Assembly (NCBI GenBank): GCA_017466365.1
Contig: JAFTUG010000011.1
Coordinates: 62,001 to 126,000, forward strand
Source: Clostridia bacterium
GTDB taxonomy: Bacteria; Bacillota; Clostridia; Oscillospirales; Acutalibacteraceae
Direction: 5' to 3'
DNA: 64,000 bases
The translations under genes and the position numbers were made by a program. Below, one piece after another: positions 24,532 to 32,408 of the stretch (its first letter is position 1; each line of letters starts with the position of its first letter). A model generated the notes under the pieces. That model saw only the letters and a program-made list of their open reading frames with translations. It made no database searches and was not told the origin of the DNA.

Positions 24532-24806
24532 GTTATTCACGCTCATTTTTAACCCTTATCGGCATTTTCAGTTTTTCGTAAAAATTAAATCTAAAGAAAT
24601 AAATATATAATATATATATTTATAGTAGTAGTAGTAGGGGGCGTGAAAATATGGTATAACTCCGAAATGCCTTGAAAATTAAGGTTTTTTTGTCAAAATT
24701 TATTAACATCGGAATGTGGATAAGCATGAGTTATTCACTTCCCTTTTTTTGACAATGTGAAAAGGTGGAAAACCTGTCTGTGGAAAAGTATAAAAAAGTG
24801 GAAAAC
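24532..24806 (-). other. oriC: Probable chromosomal origin of replication (oriC)
   Basis: In minus-strand order: several DnaA-box-like sites, a GC block, a DnaA-trio array, an AT-rich stretch and dnaN, the order of the Bacillus unwinding system. TGTGGATAA at 24715-24723 is a perfect DnaA box (TTATCCACA). Near matches: TTATTCACT 24731-24739, TGTGGAAAA 24779-24787, AGTGGAAAA 24797-24805, GGTGGAAAA 24764-24772, TTATTCACG 24533-24541. TAG repeats five times at 24623-24637 (CTA on the other strand), next to GGGGGC. The 28 bases beside it (24595-24622) are only A and T. Gene content (dnaN, recF, recR, nearby parS) agrees. Confidence 0.8.
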
Positions 24807-24818
24807 TTTTTTAAAAAG

Positions 24819-25418
24819 TCAAAGCTCTTTTCTGCCTTCGAGAGCGCGGATAAGGGTGAATTCATCCGCATATTCGAGGTCTGCGCCGACGGGTACGCCG
24901 TAAGCAAGGCGGCTCACGTTAACTCCGAGCGGCTTAATAAGCCTTGAAATATACATTGATGTTGCTTCGCCTTCAACCGTGGGATTGGTTGCCATGATAA
25001 CCTCTTTAACCGTATCGTCGCCGAGGCGGAGAAGCAGCTCTTTTATGCAGATATCCTCGGGGTTTATATCGTTCATTGGCGAAATTACCCCGTGAAGCAC
25101 ATGATACATGCCGTTGAATTCATGGGTGCGCTCGATTGCAATAACATCTCTCGGGTCCTCAACAACGCAGATTGTTGATTTATCCCTTGTCGGTGAAGTG
25201 CAGATGTGGCACACCTCGCCGTCTGTCAGATTGCAGCAGACGGTGCATTTTTTTATTGACTCACGGGCGCTGCTTATTGCATCGGTAAATTTTTTTGCCT
25301 CTTCCTCGGACATATTAAGTATATGGAAGGCAAGCCTTTGCGCACTCTTTTTGCCTACAGAAGGAAGGCGTGCAAACTGCTCGATGAGTCTTTCTAAAGA
25401 AGGTGTAAATCCGCTCAT
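24819..25418 (-). CDS. recR: Recombination protein RecR
   Basis: A 199-residue RecR of normal size. Helix-hairpin-helix region RLPSVGKKSAQRLAFH (about 17-32), four-Cys zinc finger CTVCCNLTDGEVCHIC (about 57-72) and the Toprim segment ICVVEDPRDVIAIE (about 82-95) are in order. RecR works with RecF and RecO in single-strand gap repair. Its start overlaps the ybaB stop by one base (TGATG). dnaX-ybaB-recR is a common operon, but here it lies directly upstream of the origin and dnaN. Confidence 0.96.
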   Translation of the reverse strand: MSGFTPSLERLIEQFARLPSVGKKSAQRLAFHILNMSEEEAKKFTDAISSARESIKKCTVCCNLTDGEVCHICTSPTRDKSTICVVEDPRDVIAIERTHEFNGMYHVLHGVISPMNDINPEDICIKELLLRLGDDTVKEVIMATNPTVEGEATSMYISRLIKPLGVNVSRLAYGVPVGADLEYADEFTLIRALEGRKEL

Positions 25419-25750
25419 CAGAAAAGTCCGGGGATTGAAAGGCCGCCTTTAGCCTTTTCCATGCCCTGCTCCATAGCATCGTTTGCTTTGCGGATGCTTT
25501 CATTGAATGCGGAAATGATGAGGTCCTGAAGCATTTCGATATCCTCGGGGTCAACAACCTCGGGCTTAAGGTTAACCGCAGTTACCTCATGTGCGCCGTT
25601 TACAACAACCTCGACTGCGCCGCCGCCGACTGTTGAAGAAAACTCGGTTGCTTCAACCTCCTGCTGGATTTTGGTCATATTTTCCTGCATTTCCTGAATT
25701 TTTTTCATCATATTGCCGCCCTGGGGAGCGCCGGGAATTCTTGCTTTCAT
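25418..25750 (-). CDS. ybaB: YbaB/EbfC nucleoid-associated protein
   Basis: A 110-residue small DNA-binding protein of the YbaB/EbfC family. The Gly/Asn/Met-rich start GGNMMKKIQEMQENMTKIQQ is typical. VGGGAVEVVVNGAHEVTAV and the C-terminal LQDLIISAFNESIRKANDA complete the tweezer-like dimer fold. It sits between dnaX and recR, as in many bacteria, with GGAGGA upstream. Confidence 0.94.
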   Translation of the reverse strand: MKARIPGAPQGGNMMKKIQEMQENMTKIQQEVEATEFSSTVGGGAVEVVVNGAHEVTAVNLKPEVVDPEDIEMLQDLIISAFNESIRKANDAMEQGMEKAKGGLSIPGLF

Positions 25751-25768
25751 AATTTATATCCTCCAAAA

Positions 25769-27421
25769 TCAGTTATTATTAAATTTATTTATTTTATTTT
25801 TTAAATTTTCAAGAGGGCTTTTTTCCGTTTTTGCTTTTTCGGGATTTGCAACCGCAATTTTCATTCTTCTGCCCATAACCTCAAAAACTGCTCTTGCAAG
25901 CTCCTTTGAATGGGTATCGGTACAGATAAAATCAAAAAGGGTCGGATTTTCGGAGCAGATAAGAACTCTGCCGTTTTTGATAACAGCCGTTGAATTTGCG
26001 AGAATTCCGAAAAGAGGAATATCGTAAAGCTTGATTTTATCAAGCACATCGGGCCAGTTTACAAACGGACCGTCGGCTGTTTCTGCCGTTTCCGCAGGGG
26101 ACTCGGGAAGCGGCGGAGGCTCGGGAGTCTTTTCGTTCTCATTGATTTCGGGCTTCGGCTCTTCCTTTATCGGTTCAGGCTTCGGCTCGGGTTTTACGGG
26201 AGCTGAAACGGGAGCGGGAGAAGGTGCTTTAATCGGTTCGGGAGCTGCCGCTGCCGCAGGTCTGACTCCGTTTTTGAGCATTTCTTCCAATTTGGAAATT
26301 CGCTCTTCGAGTCCTTCGGGTATTACCGCACCTGCCGCTGATGACGGCGCGCACATTTTTATAACAGCCGCTTCAAGCTGAATTTTCTTATTGGCGGCGT
26401 TCTTTATATTTTTGGCTGTCTGTTCAAGGATTTCAATGCATTCAAGAATTTTTGAAAGCTTAAGGCTCGCTGCTCTCTCTTTGAGGCTTGCAAGCTCATC
26501 CTTTGAGCAGACGATGAGACCTTCGCATTCCTGAACGGTTTTTGCAACCATGAGATTGCGGAAATGAAGGGTCAGCTCCGTGCAGAGGCTGTCGATATCG
26601 CAGCTCTCGCTGTGAAGCTTTGAAACAAGCTTTAAGGAGCTTGTGAAATCACCGTTTGCAACATATTCCGAGAAGGAGAAAAGATGAATTGTGCCTGCAA
26701 TGCCTGCCGCATCGCTGACTGCGTTTTCATCGATATCAGTACCCATTGCAAAGCAGCGGTCAAGGAGCGAAAGCGCATCACGCATGCCGCCGTCGGCAAT
26801 TCGTGCAATAAGATTTGCGGCGTTTTCGGTAAGGTTAACATTTTCTTTTTCCGCAACATAGAGCAGCCTTGAGGTGATATCCTCGGGTGCTATGCGCTTG
26901 AAATCAAATCGCTGGCATCTTGAAAGAATAGTTGAGGGCAGCTTGTGGATTTCTGTTGTTGCGAGAATAAAAATAACATGTGAGGGAGGCTCTTCAAGGG
27001 TTTTCAGCAGCGCATTGAAAGCGCCGATTGAAAGCATGTGAACCTCGTCAATTATATAAACCCTGTATTTTGCATTGGCGGGAGTAAAGTTTGCTTCTTC
27101 ACGCAAATCACGGATATTATCAACGCCGTTGTTGCTCGCTGCGTCGATTTCGATAACGTCAAGAATCGAGCCGTTATCTATTCCGCGGCAGATTTCGCAT
27201 TCGTTGCAGGGATTGCCGTCAATCGGTGAGAGGCAGTTTACCGCCTTTGAAAGAATTTTTGCACAGGTTGTTTTGCCTGTACCTCTTGAACCCGTGAAAA
27301 GATAAGCATGGGAAATTCTTGAGCTGCAAAGCTGATTTTGCAGTGTTTTGGTTACATGGGGCTGACCGTAAACATCGTTAAAATTCTGCGGTCTCCATTT
27401 TCTGTATAACGCCTGATACAT
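25769..27421 (-). CDS. dnaX: DNA polymerase III gamma/tau subunit
   Basis: A 550-residue clamp-loader ATPase. Walker A is TGSRGTGKTTCAKILSKAV near 43-61; the zinc ligands are in CLSPIDGNPCNECEIC; Walker B VYIIDEVHMLS and sensor 1 LATTEIHKLP follow, then the SRC motif in ILSRCQRF. A Pro/Glu/Lys-rich linker (about 395-460) leads to a tau-like C-terminal part. It loads the DnaN clamp. AAAGGAGAG lies upstream. The SRP RNA gene precedes it, as in Bacillus where scr lies beside dnaX. Confidence 0.96.
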   Translation of the reverse strand: MYQALYRKWRPQNFNDVYGQPHVTKTLQNQLCSSRISHAYLFTGSRGTGKTTCAKILSKAVNCLSPIDGNPCNECEICRGIDNGSILDVIEIDAASNNGVDNIRDLREEANFTPANAKYRVYIIDEVHMLSIGAFNALLKTLEEPPSHVIFILATTEIHKLPSTILSRCQRFDFKRIAPEDITSRLLYVAEKENVNLTENAANLIARIADGGMRDALSLLDRCFAMGTDIDENAVSDAAGIAGTIHLFSFSEYVANGDFTSSLKLVSKLHSESCDIDSLCTELTLHFRNLMVAKTVQECEGLIVCSKDELASLKERAASLKLSKILECIEILEQTAKNIKNAANKKIQLEAAVIKMCAPSSAAGAVIPEGLEERISKLEEMLKNGVRPAAAAAPEPIKAPSPAPVSAPVKPEPKPEPIKEEPKPEINENEKTPEPPPLPESPAETAETADGPFVNWPDVLDKIKLYDIPLFGILANSTAVIKNGRVLICSENPTLFDFICTDTHSKELARAVFEVMGRRMKIAVANPEKAKTEKSPLENLKNKINKFNNN

Positions 27422-27470
27422 CTTTTCACTCTCCTTTGGTTGTTTATATCTGAAACAACAGATTAAAAAA

Positions 27471-27608
27471 GCATTTCCTTAGTCATATGGCGGCAGGCAG
27501 ACTGTGGCGCACAAGACTGTCCGCTTAATGCTGCTCGGTTCACCCGCCTGACATGGTTCACGGCGCCCTGTCGCACAGGACCCACACGCCACATGACTAA
27601 AGAAATGC
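27471..27608 (-). ncRNA. ffs: Signal recognition particle RNA, short type
   Basis: On the minus strand the ends GCATTTC...TAGTCATGTGGCG and CGCCATATGACTA..GAAATGC pair into a long helix. The apical domain IV reads CATGTCAGGCGGGTGAACC followed by GAGCAGCATTAAG, which matches the SRP core (GTCAGG ... GAA ... AGCAGC) bound by Ffh. Length is about 138 bases, so it lacks the Alu domain of the 270-base Bacillus RNA. The 3' end runs into six T, so the helix may be its own terminator. A matching promoter lies upstream. Confidence 0.92.
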
Positions 27609-27631
27609 CTTACCTATTCAGATACCCTATT

Positions 27632-27660
27632 ATTATATATTATATTTATAATAATATCAA
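27632..27660 (-). promoter_or_regulatory. Promoter of the SRP RNA gene
   Basis: On the minus strand TTGATA (27660-27655), a 17-base spacer and TATAAT (27637-27632) point into the SRP RNA. Predicted transcription start is near 27625, leaving a short leader before the RNA's terminal helix. The stretch from here to 27795 is AT-rich and shows no gene. Confidence 0.8.
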
Positions 27661-27795
27661 GAGAAATTTTTAATTTTTGGGGCGATATTTTCATTTTGCG
27701 TGAAAAAATAAAAAAAAGACGGAATTTAAGGCAGTTTTTTCACAAATTTTAATTTTTTGAATAAGTTGATAATAAAAACAGATGGGGGTCAGATT

Positions 27796-28881
27796 ATGAG
27801 TCAATGCTATTTTTTGGGTTCAAGCGGCAAAAACGGATTTTTCTCCTGTTTTTCACAGCTTACACCGAAAATTGAAGGTCAATATACATTTATTATAAAA
27901 GGCGGTCCGGGTACGGGAAAATCCTCAATGATGAAAAAAATTGCCGATGAAATAGAGAAAAGAGATATCGAATGCGAAAGAATTTTTTGTTCATCCGACC
28001 CTGCATCGCTTGACGGAGTTATTATTCCTTCGCTTCGGGTAAGCATTGCCGACGGAACATCTCCGCATACCATGGACCCCGATTATCCCGGTGCAACGGG
28101 TGAAATTATTAATCTCGGTGATTGCTGGAATAAAAAAATTCTTTTTGATAATAAAGAAAAAATAATCGGTTTGACCGATAAAAACAAAGCCTGCCACAAG
28201 CGCAGCAGGCGGTTTATAGAATCGGCATTTTCGATTTTCGGCGACGGTGAAAAAATCTGCCGTGAATGCCTTGATAACGGCAGGCTGATACGCTATGCAT
28301 CAAGGCTTGCAAACAGATATTTTAAAAAGCCCGGCGGAAAAATCGGTCTTGAAAAAATAAGGCTTCTGGATGCCGTAACCCCGAGAGGATATATGTTTTT
28401 AGCCGATACGGTGCAGGAAATGTGTGATACGACGGTGATTTTTGAGGATGATTTCGGAGTTGCCGCCGGAATTCTGATTGAACAGCTGCGTACTTATGCG
28501 CTTGCAAGCGGTTATTCCGTTATTTCAAGCCCTTCGGTCAGCAGAGAGGGTTCAATTCGGCATATCATAATAAAAGAGCTTTCGCTCGGATTTTTTACTG
28601 CCGATAAATTATGCGATTTAAGAATTATTCCGACCAAAACCGTTTCACTCCGCCGTTTTTATTCTTCCGAGGAATTATCTTCTCACCGTGCAAGGCTTGC
28701 CTTTTCACGCAAGGCAGCAAAGGAGCTGCTTGATGAAGCGGTCTGCGCTCTTAAAATGGCAAAGGATATCCATGATGACCTTGAAGAATGCTATATTGCG
28801 GCAATGGACTACGGAAAAATCGCAGAAATAACAAAAGCTCTGACAGAACGAATCTGGCAGAGCGATTGGTATACCGAATAA
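27796..28881 (+). CDS. P-loop ATPase of unknown function
   Basis: A 361-residue protein from ATG 27796, preferred because GGGGGT lies just upstream and the family-like start MSQCYFLGSSGKNGF follows. Walker A is IIKGGPGTGKSSMMKKIAD near 37-55. CSSDPASLDGVIIPSL, ADGTSPHTMDPDYPGA and INLGDCWN resemble a conserved Firmicute ATPase family with two nucleotide-binding halves (recalled, not searched). In the second half, after LLDAVTPRGYMFL, the expected second P-loop is replaced by EDDFGVAAGILIEQL with no GKS/T, so that half looks inactive. It stands alone between divergent and convergent neighbours. Function unknown. Confidence 0.75.
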   Translation: MSQCYFLGSSGKNGFFSCFSQLTPKIEGQYTFIIKGGPGTGKSSMMKKIADEIEKRDIECERIFCSSDPASLDGVIIPSLRVSIADGTSPHTMDPDYPGATGEIINLGDCWNKKILFDNKEKIIGLTDKNKACHKRSRRFIESAFSIFGDGEKICRECLDNGRLIRYASRLANRYFKKPGGKIGLEKIRLLDAVTPRGYMFLADTVQEMCDTTVIFEDDFGVAAGILIEQLRTYALASGYSVISSPSVSREGSIRHIIIKELSLGFFTADKLCDLRIIPTKTVSLRRFYSSEELSSHRARLAFSRKAAKELLDEAVCALKMAKDIHDDLEECYIAAMDYGKIAEITKALTERIWQSDWYTE

Positions 28882-28898
28882 ATATTAATAAGTATTAA

Positions 28899-30824
28899 TT
28901 AAAGAATGCTGCAGGGAAGAAGCCAGATGTCACAGCCCTTGAAAATAAAGGCGTTCACCTCGGCTAAAGCCTTTGCAGCCTTAAGGAAGGCAGGCATAAG
29001 CTCATATTTAACAAAAGGCTTATCTGCATCATCGGAGAGGAGCTTTGCCTTTGACATTGCGGTGTAAAATTCCTTTTCAACCTCAAGGGTTTCAGCCTCT
29101 GTCCAAGACTTGTCTTCGAGAAGTGCAGCCGCCTTTTCGTAAGCAGCGTCAACCGCTTCTCGCTTATCGGCATTAAGAGAATCAAGGTCTGCTTCCTCGT
29201 ATTTTCTCATCATATCCTCAATTGTTTTTAGGTTTCTGTATTCAAGGAACTGGGGATAACCGCCGTTGTTGACTCTCGCATCGGTAATTTCATCGTTTGT
29301 AACAAGCTCACAGCACATTCCGATGATATCGTTAACGCTTGCCTGAAGAGTGAGGTGGCTCTGATTTTTAACAAACCATGTGTTATCGGGCAGAGCGCAG
29401 GTGCCTGCGTCAACAATGCCGTCGGGGCTGATGTAAGTCTTATCAATAGCAGGCTTATAATCATCGCCGAGAACCGAACCTACATTTGCAAAAGTGCCGC
29501 CGATTGAGGTTGATGATGCCTGAATGATGTTATCGGAGCTTAATTTATAGTGACCTACCGCTGCGGGAAGCTCAAGGTTATAGCCGCTGATAACAAAGAT
29601 ATTCATGCCTTCATTCTGAAGCTTTTTGAGAGTTGCGCCCGCATTTTTCTGGATATTATAGTATCTGTCGGTCTTTTCTTTAAGAACAGCATGCGCATCG
29701 TCTGAAATAAGCTTTTTGCTCATTTCGGGGTATGCACCGCTCGGAACGAGTGCCCACATTGAGGGGCAGTTATAAAGAAGCTTGCCGAGAACCTCGTCGA
29801 TTGCTCTGTCGAGAGTTTCTTCAAGAAAATCGCTGAAGAATTCCTGCGGAATGGCTCTGACAACGGGATTGAGAAGATAGCCGAGAGCAAGATATTCCTC
29901 TGCGGCAAGAGCAACGATATTCGGAACAAGGTCGTTATAAAGTGCGTTGCCGTCGCTGAAGGTTGTGTTGCCTGCCATAAGGTCGGCAAGAAGATATGAG
30001 CCGTCAACGGCTGCAGCTGCAAAAACAACTCTGTCGATATCGTCGGGGTCGCAGTAATCGGCAAGATAAACGTTACCGATTGTGCCGCCGAGGCTGATAA
30101 AGCAGATGCTTACCTTATCGTGACCCGTCTGCGCTTTTACCATCTGAACATATTCGTCAAGCTTTTCTGCGGCGGAGAGAACATCGCCGAAGGAGCTGTA
30201 AGAGAAATAATATGTATGGTCATAGCCGTATTCTTCGCAGAATTCCTCCATATTGACCTGACGCTTGATGAAGTCATATTCGTTTTCATACTTCGTGGTC
30301 GGGAGAACGTTGCCGTTTTCATCCTTTGAATAACCCTTTGCGTAGTTATAGGATTTTTCGGGCTTTGTTTTGCATTCTTCGAGGGAATACCAGTATTCAT
30401 CAACCGCAACATCGTTCACTCTTGTTCCGTCAGGATTGAAATAATGGCTTGCAAAGCCTTCGTCGAGAATGCCGAGAACGATATCGAGAAGCTTATCTCT
30501 GTCATGCAGAGCAACAGCGCCGACTATATCGCCGATTTTTTCTTTGAAAGAATTTTCAAGAGCTACGGTATCAAACATGAACGCAAGATCCATGCCTTCA
30601 ACTATGGGGAAGCCGTCGCTTGTAAGCAAATCGTTGCCGTTTTCATCCTGAACATAAACCTGCGACTGCATGATGCCGGGAACGATAATCAGGGGGCTTG
30701 TGCCGCAGCTGCCCTTGCAGTCGGTTTTGCATTCGCTGTCCCATTCCTTTGCAGATGCAAACGGTGCAATGCAAAGAACAATGCAAACAGAAAGGATAAC
30801 ACAGAGAATTTTTTTGAGTTTCAT
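28899..30824 (-). CDS. Secreted alpha/beta hydrolase, LCAT/lipase-like
   Basis: A 641-residue protein with a clear signal peptide (MKLKK, hydrophobic core, cleavage near FASAKEW). SPLIIVPGIMQSQVYV is the oxyanion-loop strand seen in lipases and LCAT-type acyltransferases. VSICFISLGGTIGNVYLADY holds the presumed nucleophile Ser (SLGG), although the residue two before it is not Gly. VFAAAAVDGSYLLADLMAG and the late DGIVDAGTCALPDNTWFV would supply the rest of the active site. Residues 540-620 form a helical Ala/Lys/Glu-rich tail. Four Cys in the first 45 residues may form disulfides. Substrate unknown. GAGGAAA precedes the start. Confidence 0.75.
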   Translation of the reverse strand: MKLKKILCVILSVCIVLCIAPFASAKEWDSECKTDCKGSCGTSPLIIVPGIMQSQVYVQDENGNDLLTSDGFPIVEGMDLAFMFDTVALENSFKEKIGDIVGAVALHDRDKLLDIVLGILDEGFASHYFNPDGTRVNDVAVDEYWYSLEECKTKPEKSYNYAKGYSKDENGNVLPTTKYENEYDFIKRQVNMEEFCEEYGYDHTYYFSYSSFGDVLSAAEKLDEYVQMVKAQTGHDKVSICFISLGGTIGNVYLADYCDPDDIDRVVFAAAAVDGSYLLADLMAGNTTFSDGNALYNDLVPNIVALAAEEYLALGYLLNPVVRAIPQEFFSDFLEETLDRAIDEVLGKLLYNCPSMWALVPSGAYPEMSKKLISDDAHAVLKEKTDRYYNIQKNAGATLKKLQNEGMNIFVISGYNLELPAAVGHYKLSSDNIIQASSTSIGGTFANVGSVLGDDYKPAIDKTYISPDGIVDAGTCALPDNTWFVKNQSHLTLQASVNDIIGMCCELVTNDEITDARVNNGGYPQFLEYRNLKTIEDMMRKYEEADLDSLNADKREAVDAAYEKAAALLEDKSWTEAETLEVEKEFYTAMSKAKLLSDDADKPFVKYELMPAFLKAAKALAEVNAFIFKGCDIWLLPCSIL

Positions 30825-30916
30825 AGTATTTCCTCGTTTCGATTTAAAATGACATTAGTAAATTAATATAAAACGAAAATTTATTTTTGATACTGCAAAT
30901 ATATAGACTCTGCTAT

Positions 30917-31072
30917 CTCTCCTTCAGTCCTACGGACAGCTTCCTCGTCAGAGGAAGCCCAAGGAGTAAGCAATATTATTGCAGAAATAAACTGTTTTGA
31001 AGAAACTTACTGTTTTGGCTCCCTCTTGAGGGAGTAAATCAGCTTTTGCGGAGCAATAATTGCGTATTGCGA
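30917..31072. repeat. Composite of two dispersed repeat types
   Basis: The gap holds CTCCTTCAGTCCTACGGACA followed by GCTTCCTCGTCAGAGGAAGC, whose reverse complement occurs at about 56620-56662. Further on are GGCTCCCTCTTGAGGGAG and AGCTTTTGCGGAGCAATAAT, related to copies at 39.97, 44.29 and 56.67 kb. It reaches the 3' end of the GH4 gene. There is no coding capacity. Confidence 0.75.
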
Positions 31073-31073
31073 A

Positions 31074-32396
31074 TTATTTATAGTCCTTCATGTATTCGCC
31101 GTGAGCTTCGATAAGCTCATCAACCATAGCCTTGATATCGTCAATTGAAAGCTCGGCTGCGGTGTGAGGCTCAAGCATAGCTGCCATATAGATATCTTCT
31201 CTCTTCTTTGTAATGGCTGCATTGATTGTGAGAAGCTGGGCGTTGATATTTGTCTGGTTCATTGCGGCGAGCTGAACGGGAAGCTTGCCTACATGGCAGG
31301 GATGAATGCCCTTGCCGTCGATAAGGCAGGGAACTTCAACGCATGCATCTGCGGGAAGATTGTCGATAAGACCCGTGTTGAGAACATTGCCGCCGATTTT
31401 ATAGGGATTGCCCGTAACGATGGATTCCATGATATATGAAGCATATTCGCCCGAACGCTCGTGGGTAATCTGACCGTTATCGAGAATTCTTTCCTTTTCA
31501 GCCTTCCAGCCTGCAATCTGATTTACGCAGCGGCGGGGATATTCGTCAAGAGGAATGTTGTATCTTTCGATAAGCTCGGGATACTTATCCTTGATGTAGA
31601 AGCAGTTATATTCTGCGTTGTGTTCGCTGGATTCTGTGCAGTAATAGCCGAAGTTTCTGATATATTCAAACCTTACCATGTCGCTGTGCTTTTCTCTGTC
31701 GTTCATCTCAACGGCTCTCTTGCGGATTTCGGGATAGAGGTCGTTGCCGTCCTTATCTTCGATTTCAAGAAGCCAGCCCATATGGTTGATGCCTGCGATA
31801 AGCTCTTTTCTGCCTTCAAGCTTATCCTCCATGCCGAGTCTGTTGAGCAAATCTTTTGAGCATGACTGAACGGAGTGGCAAAGACCGATTGTTTTAATCT
31901 TTGTATATCTCTGCATATAGCCTGAAAGGATTGCCATGGGATTTGTGTAGTTGAGGAACCATGCATTGGGGCATACTTCTTCCATATCATCTGCAAAATC
32001 CTTGAGAACGGGAATTGTACGCAGACCTCTCATTATGCCGCCGATGCCGAGAGTATCGGCGATAGTCTGGCGCAGACCGTATTTCTTGGGCACTTCAAAG
32101 TCGATGATTGTGCAGGGGTCATAAAGACCTACCTGAATTGCGTTAACAACGAAGGTTGCGCCGCGAAGAGCGTCTTTTCTGTTTTCAACGCCGCAGTATT
32201 TTTCGATTTTTGCTCTGCCTTCGTTAACGTTCTTATTCATTGCGCTGAGGATAATGTAGCTGTCCTCAAGTCTTTCCTCGTCGATATCGTAAAGAGCGAT
32301 AACGCTGTCACGAAGAGCAGGTGTGCACATGCAGTCACCGAGAACATTTCTTGCAAATACGGTGCTTCCCGCACCCATGAATGTAATCTTAATCAT
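31074..32396 (-). CDS. Glycoside hydrolase family 4, alpha-galactosidase-like
   Basis: A 440-residue GH4 enzyme, which uses NAD+ and a divalent metal for redox-assisted glycosidic cleavage. The N-terminal NAD-binding GAGSTVFARNVLGD lies at 8-21. NAIQVGLYDPCTIIDFEVP and NYTNPMAILSGYM match the MelA branch. The metal-binding Cys is in GLCHSVQ (about residue 175) and the His in GINHMGWL (about 203). CHS(V) rather than the 6-phospho type motif points to alpha-galactosidase or alpha-glucosidase on unphosphorylated sugars. No transporter is adjacent. AAGGAGA lies upstream, and the epimerase gene ends 12 bases before it, so the two are cotranscribed. Confidence 0.9.
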   Translation of the reverse strand: MIKITFMGAGSTVFARNVLGDCMCTPALRDSVIALYDIDEERLEDSYIILSAMNKNVNEGRAKIEKYCGVENRKDALRGATFVVNAIQVGLYDPCTIIDFEVPKKYGLRQTIADTLGIGGIMRGLRTIPVLKDFADDMEEVCPNAWFLNYTNPMAILSGYMQRYTKIKTIGLCHSVQSCSKDLLNRLGMEDKLEGRKELIAGINHMGWLLEIEDKDGNDLYPEIRKRAVEMNDREKHSDMVRFEYIRNFGYYCTESSEHNAEYNCFYIKDKYPELIERYNIPLDEYPRRCVNQIAGWKAEKERILDNGQITHERSGEYASYIMESIVTGNPYKIGGNVLNTGLIDNLPADACVEVPCLIDGKGIHPCHVGKLPVQLAAMNQTNINAQLLTINAAITKKREDIYMAAMLEPHTAAELSIDDIKAMVDELIEAHGEYMKDYK

Positions 32397-32408
32397 AACA
32401 AAATCTCC

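Noticed and set aside
24765-24947. 60-codon plus-strand frame starting inside the origin region
   Set aside because: It runs into recR on the other strand and begins in the DnaA-box cluster; no ribosome site.
28899-30824. True LCAT with confident catalytic triad
   Set aside because: Only the Ser region (SLGG) and oxyanion strand can be seen; the triad Asp and His could not be fixed, so the call is kept general.
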